From positions 169,562 to 233,561 of the forward strand of contig JADLZK010009376.1 of assembly GCA_015847255.1 (NCBI GenBank): a DNA stretch of 64,000 bases, written 5' to 3'. A program made the translations under genes and the position numbers. Position 1 is the first letter of the stretch. Each line of letters starts with the position of its first letter. The notes under the pieces were generated by a model. It worked only from the letters and a program-made list of their open reading frames with translations. It was not told the origin of the DNA and did not search any database. Below are positions 58,826 to 64,000 of the stretch, one piece after another. The stretch is from Hyparrhenia diplandra (lineage: Eukaryota > Streptophyta > Magnoliopsida > Poales > Poaceae).

Positions 58826-60265
58826 ATGGCCGCCGCCGCCGCCGACTCCTCTCCACTGCACATCGTCATCTTCCCGTGGCTCGCGTTCGGTCACGTGGTC
58901 CCGTGCCTCGAGCTCGCCGAGCGCCTCGCCGAGCGCGGGCCACCGCGTGTCCTTCGTCTCCACGCCGGGCATCCTCCCGAGGCTCCGCCTGGTCGCGCCT
59001 GCGCTCCGCCCTCGCTCATCGACTTGGTGGCGCCCCTTCCTGCGCATCGATGGCCTCCCCGAGGGCGTCGAGGCCACTTCTGACCTCCCGCCCGGCAAGG
59101 CCGACTCCACATGGGAGGCCTTGGACCGCATGGCTCCGGCCTTCTCCCGACTTCCTCGATGCCGCCTGCGCCGACGGCCGCAAGGTGGACTGGCTGCTCA
59201 TCGACAACTTCCACGCGGCCATGGCGGACGTCGCCACCGAGCACAAGGTTCCTTCCCTTCTTGAAATGCGTATACATAATACACCGTAACGAAAAAAAAA
59301 TGCATGAAAACCAGATGCATTTTTGGTACCCTGCACGCATTAATAATAAGCCCCTTGTTTTGCTTGCATTATTGATGTCCTACTGCAGGTTCCCTGCATA
59401 CTCAACATGCCCTACTCTGCGGCGACGACAGAGGATTTCGGCATGCCGGACCTCAGTACGGTTCCACCAATGTTCCGGCGATTTGCTGAGGCCTTCGAGA
59501 AATGCAAACTTATCGCTGCTCGTAGCAGCTTTGAGTTGGAACCGGAGTCGTTGCCTCTCATGACCAAAAATCTTGGGGAAGCCGGTCCTCCCCGTGGGCC
59601 TACTTCCCCGCCGCTCGCCGGAGGCAAAGCACGGCCCGATGACACTAGTGGAGCCCCGTCGTGGCTCGACCAGCAGCCGTCCAAGTCCGTGGTCTACGTC
59701 GCCTTCGGGAGCGAGTACCCGATGACGCTCAAGCAGGTGCACGAGATCGCTCTCGGGCTGGAGCTCGCCGGAACGCGCTTCCTCTGGGCTCTCAAGAAGC
59801 CCAAAGGCGTCCACCCCGACGACGACGTCCTGCCTCCGGGTTTCGAGGAGCGCACCCGTGGCCGCGGCTCCGTTGTCACGGGCACAGGTTCCTCAGACCA
59901 CCATCCTGGGCCATGGCGCCGTCGCCGCCTTCATGATGCACTGCGGCTGGGGCTCCACCATCGAGGCGCTTTCAGTACGGCCATCCTCTCATCATGATGC
60001 CGGTTCTCATCGACCACCTGTGTCCACCGCGCGGGTGATGATGGACCTGCGCAAGGTGGGAGTCAAGGTGCGAAAGGAGAAGAATGACCAAGCGTTTCTT
60101 GGTGACAACATCGCAGCCGCGATTCGGGCTGTCATGTGCGATGAAGAAACTAGGGAGCATCTTTGTGGCCAATGCCAAGAAGATGCAGGAGATTGTGGCA
60201 GACGACAAGTGCCCAGCAGCTACATAGACGGATTCATTCAGAGCCTGAGAACCTACAAGAACTGA
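58826..60265 (+). pseudogene. UDP-glycosyltransferase, UGT91-like, broken by many frameshifts
   Basis: The start MAAAAADSSPLHIVIFPWLA and the catalytic-His context FGHVVPCLELAERLAERG are the usual N-terminus of UGT91-type enzymes, which transfer sugars to glycosides (rice EUGT11 is a relative). Mid-protein segments SWLDQQPSKSVVYVAFGSE and LGLELAGTRFLWALKKP are well kept. The PSPG donor-sugar box is damaged: VPQTTILGHG lacks the leading Trp, HCGWGS replaces HCGWNS, and IDHL stands where (D/E)Q is normal. The C-terminus SYIDGFIQSLRTYKN is typical. Frame changes occur near 58937, 59147, 59576, 59605, 59885, 59971, 60155 and 60215. A 141 bp intron-like gap (59248-59388) has GT-AG ends and splits EHK from VPC. 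The frame is too broken for a working enzyme unless the sequence itself is faulty. Confidence 0.85.
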
Positions 60266-60470
60266 AACAAGGTCGTCAATGCACTCAGCATGCTTGGCGT
60301 TAGCTGATTATTGCCTTAGTTTGGTTCGCACTCTAGCTAGTAACAAGTTGGAAGTTGGTGCTTTCTTTTTTCTTTCTTTTTTCGAGTTTTCGAAGTTGGT
60401 ACGTACTTAGCTACTGGCTGATAGTACGATGTATCTATCTTATTTTCCTAGTATCTGTTTGTACTTTTTC
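60266..60470. other. 3' flank of the UGT pseudogene
   Basis: Presumed 3' UTR with a T/C-rich run. Nothing else is seen. Confidence 0.4.
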
Positions 60471-60888
60471 TGTCATCATCGTTTCTGCCCTCGCTTCGTC
60501 ATCAAGTTTGAGTTAAATTAGACTTTTTGGTGTGTAAGGGATATTCCAACTCTATAAGTAAATCTCTTATTAAGTGAAATAAATAGGATTGCCTGTAAAA
60601 AGTATTCCAACTCTATAAGGAAACATTTAAAAAGATTGCTTGAATTACAAGCAAAGCATCACTAGAGTGGCTATATATCAGTAATCTCTGCGAGACAAGC
60701 AAAAAGAATAATTCCAGGTCTTCGGCCCCGCCTCACCAAGACCGCCGCTCGCGCCGCCGCTTCACCGGGCCGGCGTGCCACCGCGCCGCACCACCACCTC
60801 CCTCCCTCCCTTCCTCTTCTCTTCCCCCAACCGCCCTCAAGTCGCCGCCGACGGTCACAGCCGAATCCATCCGATCTATGATGACAGT
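60471..60888 (+). repeat. Solo LTR of the gag-only family, plus orientation
   Basis: It starts TGTCATCATCG and carries, in the same order as the reverse complement of the other family LTRs, 'ttttttggtgtgtaaggg', 'aaataggattgcctgtaaaa', 'ctctataaggaaac' and 'gattgcttgaattacaag'. It ends near 'gatgacag'. It is more diverged than the LTRs at 24855, 27377 and 57231, and no flanking duplication was found. Confidence 0.7.
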
Positions 60889-62273
60889 AACTTTGTAATT
60901 ATTTGGCTATAAAAAATTGTAAATTGTCTCTTCTGAATTTAGTTTTGCTTGTATTAGTTGATTGTGCAAGATTATTGTCTGAAATTTCTAAAAATTCAGG
61001 TACCTGAAATATATTTTTTGTGTGACTCAGGTACTACACCTTGGAATCCAATATGTGTCATTCATAGGCGCGGCAATAGGAAATCTTGGGCATCGATCTA
61101 GTGCGGAGAACACTTCGCCAAAATTTAAACATGGGGCGCGTCCAGTTTCGCAACACAGTTATTGGTTGGCCGGCCTCCCAAGCGCCTGCCAGAATTAATG
61201 CATTGACCGTGGCGGTCAACATAACTCACCCGTCACGGAAAGCACCCTCATACACGCTTGGTGCGTGTTGGGCTGGCGTGCCACATGACCATCACATCAT
61301 GGCGCTTTAGAATCATGACGACGAGGTGGCGGTTACCACCCCCAGACTATAAAACGGGAGGGAACGAGGGATGATCTGCTCTCTCCATACACATGTCTCT
61401 ACTATCGCTTGTGTCATTTGTTCCAGCCACGCCGGTGCTCACGCTTTGCATCCTCATTCCTCCCGTGTGTCGCCCTGGCACTTGCTTCAGACTATACAGG
61501 GCCATCGGGTCGGCTGCCTGCCCGTCCGGCAAAAGACGCCGGGGGTTGCCGACAGGGGCCGGCGCCGTGCCTCGCCGGGCCGCGTCCTGCAGCCGCGTGC
61601 TGTGTGCGGCCTCTGGCCCAAGGCGCGGCTTCAGGGTCGACGTAGCCGCGCCATGCTGCCCATTGGAGCACGGCGAAATTCATGTGTCATGTCAACGCAA
61701 AGAGAGTGCAGAGGCGAGGCGCCGCGGTAAACGGCGCGCTCGGCGCTGAATCCCGTGGCGGTAGAAGTAGGAGCTTTCGCAGGCGGGCGTCGCCGGCCCG
61801 GCAAATGAGTGCCGTAGCGCGTGAGATGAGACATCGGCGCTCCTTGGCGCCCGCGCCCGCTGAAAAGCCGCTGTTGTGGAAGGTAGGGACACAGATCGAG
61901 CGCGCCGTGAGCCAGCGAAATCTCAGTGCCGTGGATGAGTATGCGACACGGTACGTCGCTGACTGGGCGAGGAGCGTTGCCCATGTCACAAACCGAGGAG
62001 GCTACGCACCGTGCGCCCGGGCAATCTGCAGGCGGCGCTTATCACGCTTTCACTCGAAAGCCGGCCGATGTCCGATTGCCCAAGCTTCGAAGGAGGGCCA
62101 AACATCAATTGGTGCGGAGCGCAGCGAGTGGGCGGAAGGGAAGGAACGGGGAGGGTCTAATGGTCGCAGCCGCGCTTCGCGGCCTCAGGCCGCGCCCGCC
62201 CGACGCCCGACGCCAGGAACTAGGTAAGGGAGGCGCCATATTGAAAGGAATGTGGTGGGCTTGTTGGGGATAG
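60889..62273. other. GC-rich TE-like DNA of uncertain class
   Basis: A 'ccgtggcggtcaac' / 'cccgtcacgg' inverted pair near 61206-61240 recalls the subterminal motif of the CACTA-like element at 1032. A TATAAAA lies near 61348. 61490-62230 is GC-rich with open frames on both strands and no recognisable protein. It is probably a truncated DNA transposon. It ends where a SIRE-like LTR begins. Confidence 0.35.
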
Positions 62274-63809
62274 TGAAAGTGCATTCGCCTCATGTGGGTT
62301 TCCTGATAATTAATGACAAATCAAATTAGGGACTAACACCATTCTCTAAAGTGTGCACGTGCAGGTGTTAACCTCGAAAGATTTAAATGATGTCATTTGT
62401 GATTATAGCACCACCACTTCATGGACGAAGGCGTTTCAATCATGGCAATAATAGTTTTTATATTTAAACTTGAGTTACAGAAAACGCCAGACTATCAAGA
62501 GAGGGATACAAATTAGGTTGATTAGTTTGGGGATATAATGCTCAAGATCTCATCTTTGCGAAAGTACTTGGCGTTTGAGAGACACTTTTGCGCGCGCGAG
62601 GCACACTTAGAATCCTTTTCTTATGTGGCGTCTTTCGAGAAAGCATCGAACTACCAGCGGTACCCGAGCTATTACACCACCAGTACCCGGTAGGTCATTT
62701 TAAGCGCGTTAGCGTAGCGCCTGCACAACAGCCTAGCTTGATGCGTGCAGGCCCTTTGCTTGGCGATGCGATGTTCTGCCCAGTTTCGGTGAAGGCGGTT
62801 GGACGCTAGTCCGCACTGCCAGCGCGCTCCCAGCGGTGGCGGATTTTTCTTCTATGCCACGTACCGGTTGAAGCTAGCAGTGCCAGGTCCTGGTCGGGCG
62901 GAACACTTGTGAAGAATGCGGTATCATACTCCGCCCCTCATTTCTCGCAGATTACCCACTCCATTCCTCATCTTCAACCTTCGAGAAAAGGGCTCTCTCA
63001 AGCTCTCTCTCGCCCCCTCTCTCTCCCTCTTGACTCTAGCTTCAAATCCCACCCTAGATTTGAGTTGAGAAGTGAGATTTGAGAGTGGAAAGCTTCGATT
63101 TGGATCTTGAGCACTCTTCTCCCGTTCTAGTTGGCTTAATTTGTGTTTATTGCTCTTGGGTTCTTGGAACCCTAGCCCGACTAGGCGTTCTTACGTGGTT
63201 GCCGTGTTGATTCATTTGCGAGGGGCACCCGAAGTGTTTGTATCACCCAGTTCTTCTTAGTGGAAATCTCGGGCTAACCTTTGTGGTTGCTTGAGGGAGG
63301 CAAGGAGGTGGAAGAGACTCAGAGCCTTAGTGGTCACCTCAACAGCGAGGGGACGTAGGAACTCCTTTGTGGGGAGCAGAACCTCGGGATAAATCGTGTG
63401 TCCCAGCGTGCTTGTTGTTGTTGATTATTCGATTACTTGTGATATCACTTGTTCTTCGTGTTCTTCCATCCTCTCTACCCCTTTCTTAGGTTGTAGGCGC
63501 CCGATCTACATTTTTGGTGAAGGGAGGAACCAAGGGGAGTGCATCTACATCTCCTACATCATCCACAAACATGTGGTATTACGCTAGATCTGAAATCACA
63601 ACTCATTGTACTTTGATTTTAGGTGTCTTTGTTAAGTGGCCTACCAGCGATGCAGGTGGAAAACACCAGCGGTTCCGGTAGGCAAAGGCCGTTTATGCGG
63701 TGGAGACACCAGCTGGTACGATGCGTATTTAACTTCCGCTTAAAGTTTGTGAGTTTCGGGTTTTGTTAATCGCCTATTCACCCCCTCTAGGCCAATTAGA
63801 TCCTTTCCA
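62274..63809 (+). repeat. Second SIRE-like LTR (solo or truncated)
   Basis: It starts TGAAAGTGCATTCGCCTCAT and ends TATTCACCCCCTCTAGGCCA...GATCCTTTCCA, again the TGAAAG...CTTTC(C)A ends of grass SIRE-like LTRs, but from a different family than 52546-54784. No primer-binding site (TGGTATCAG) follows, so it does not open a full element inside the window. No target duplication was recognised. Confidence 0.7.
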
Positions 63810-64000
63810 GCCATAGGGATGCAGGGATGAGGGTAGGAAGGAACCGGACAAAGGGAGTAGCAGGTCGGAGGGCCCACTACCATGCACTGACCTTGGGCAG
63901 GGCGAGGGCCATGCCCGATGCCGTTAGTGCCATAGGCGAGGGGTGGTGGCCCGAGGGCACGGCGACTGTACTCGCGAGCCATGCTTCGAGTCGGGCCAAA
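63810..64000. other. Right edge, no gene recognised
   Basis: GC-rich sequence without clear coding or repeat signature. Confidence 0.3.

Noticed and set aside
61682..62227. 181-codon plus-strand frame
   Set aside because: It has strong Arg/Ala bias, open shadow frames on the minus strand and no domain.

Overview
This window is nuclear DNA from a grass (Poaceae). The evidence is GT-AG introns in plant gene families, very GC-rich first exons, and a TE load typical of grass genomes: CACTA, MULE, hAT and Stowaway-like MITEs, L1-type LINEs, short-LTR copia, gypsy-type gag elements and SIRE-like LTRs. The host gene order is a MATE transporter, a FLY1/TUL1-type transmembrane RING E3 ligase, an RLP4-type malectin-like/LRR receptor-like protein, a small C2-domain protein, and a broken UDP-glycosyltransferase. 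It resembles a gene neighbourhood in rice. That is recollection, not a search result, and no species is claimed.

Layout. 1-1031: non-coding, with a two-unit tandem repeat. 1032-11002: a TE nest, in which a short CACTA-like element (TSD TAT) carries a solo-LTR-like 4 kb insertion (1529-5564) and a degenerate minus-strand Ty1/copia element (6186-10920, TSD CTTTC). 11003-12850: MITEs and the MATE promoter. 12853-19523: MATE gene with five exons and a 4.9 kb TE-filled first intron. 20016 to about 24770: a decayed minus-strand L1 LINE. 24855-27947: a gag-only LTR retroelement. About 28594-28665: a decayed plastid trnQ(UUG) copy. 29611-35569: FLY1-type E3 gene with 14 exons. 37373-42347: RLP4-type gene with nine exons. 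43293-45207: C2-domain gene, minus strand, three exons, convergent with RLP4. About 46025-51128: LINE A interrupted by LINE B (46893-50079). 51323-51993: an Ac/Ds-like hAT element. 52346-57821: a second copy of the gag-only LTR family, whose left LTR is split by a SIRE-like solo LTR (52546-54784). 58826-60265: UGT91-like pseudogene. 60471 to about 60888: a third, solo LTR of the gag-only family. 60889-62273: GC-rich TE-like DNA. 62274-63809: another SIRE-like LTR.

The host genes do not form an operon or pathway. By family, MATE proteins export small molecules, FLY/TUL1 ligases ubiquitinate targets in the endomembrane system, RLP4-type proteins are membrane receptors lacking a kinase, and small C2 proteins bind membranes through calcium.

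A recurring oddity is single-base insertions or deletions inside otherwise well-conserved exons with intact splice sites: one in MATE, four in the E3 gene, one in RLP4 and many in the UGT. LTR pairs in the same window also differ by single-base gaps in short C/G runs. Either the assembly has uncorrected indel errors or several genes are newly broken. This should be settled before any gene here is called functional. I found no convincing previously undescribed system. The best candidate for novelty is the gag-only LTR family, because its 3' half is shared by two copies and I do not recognise it.
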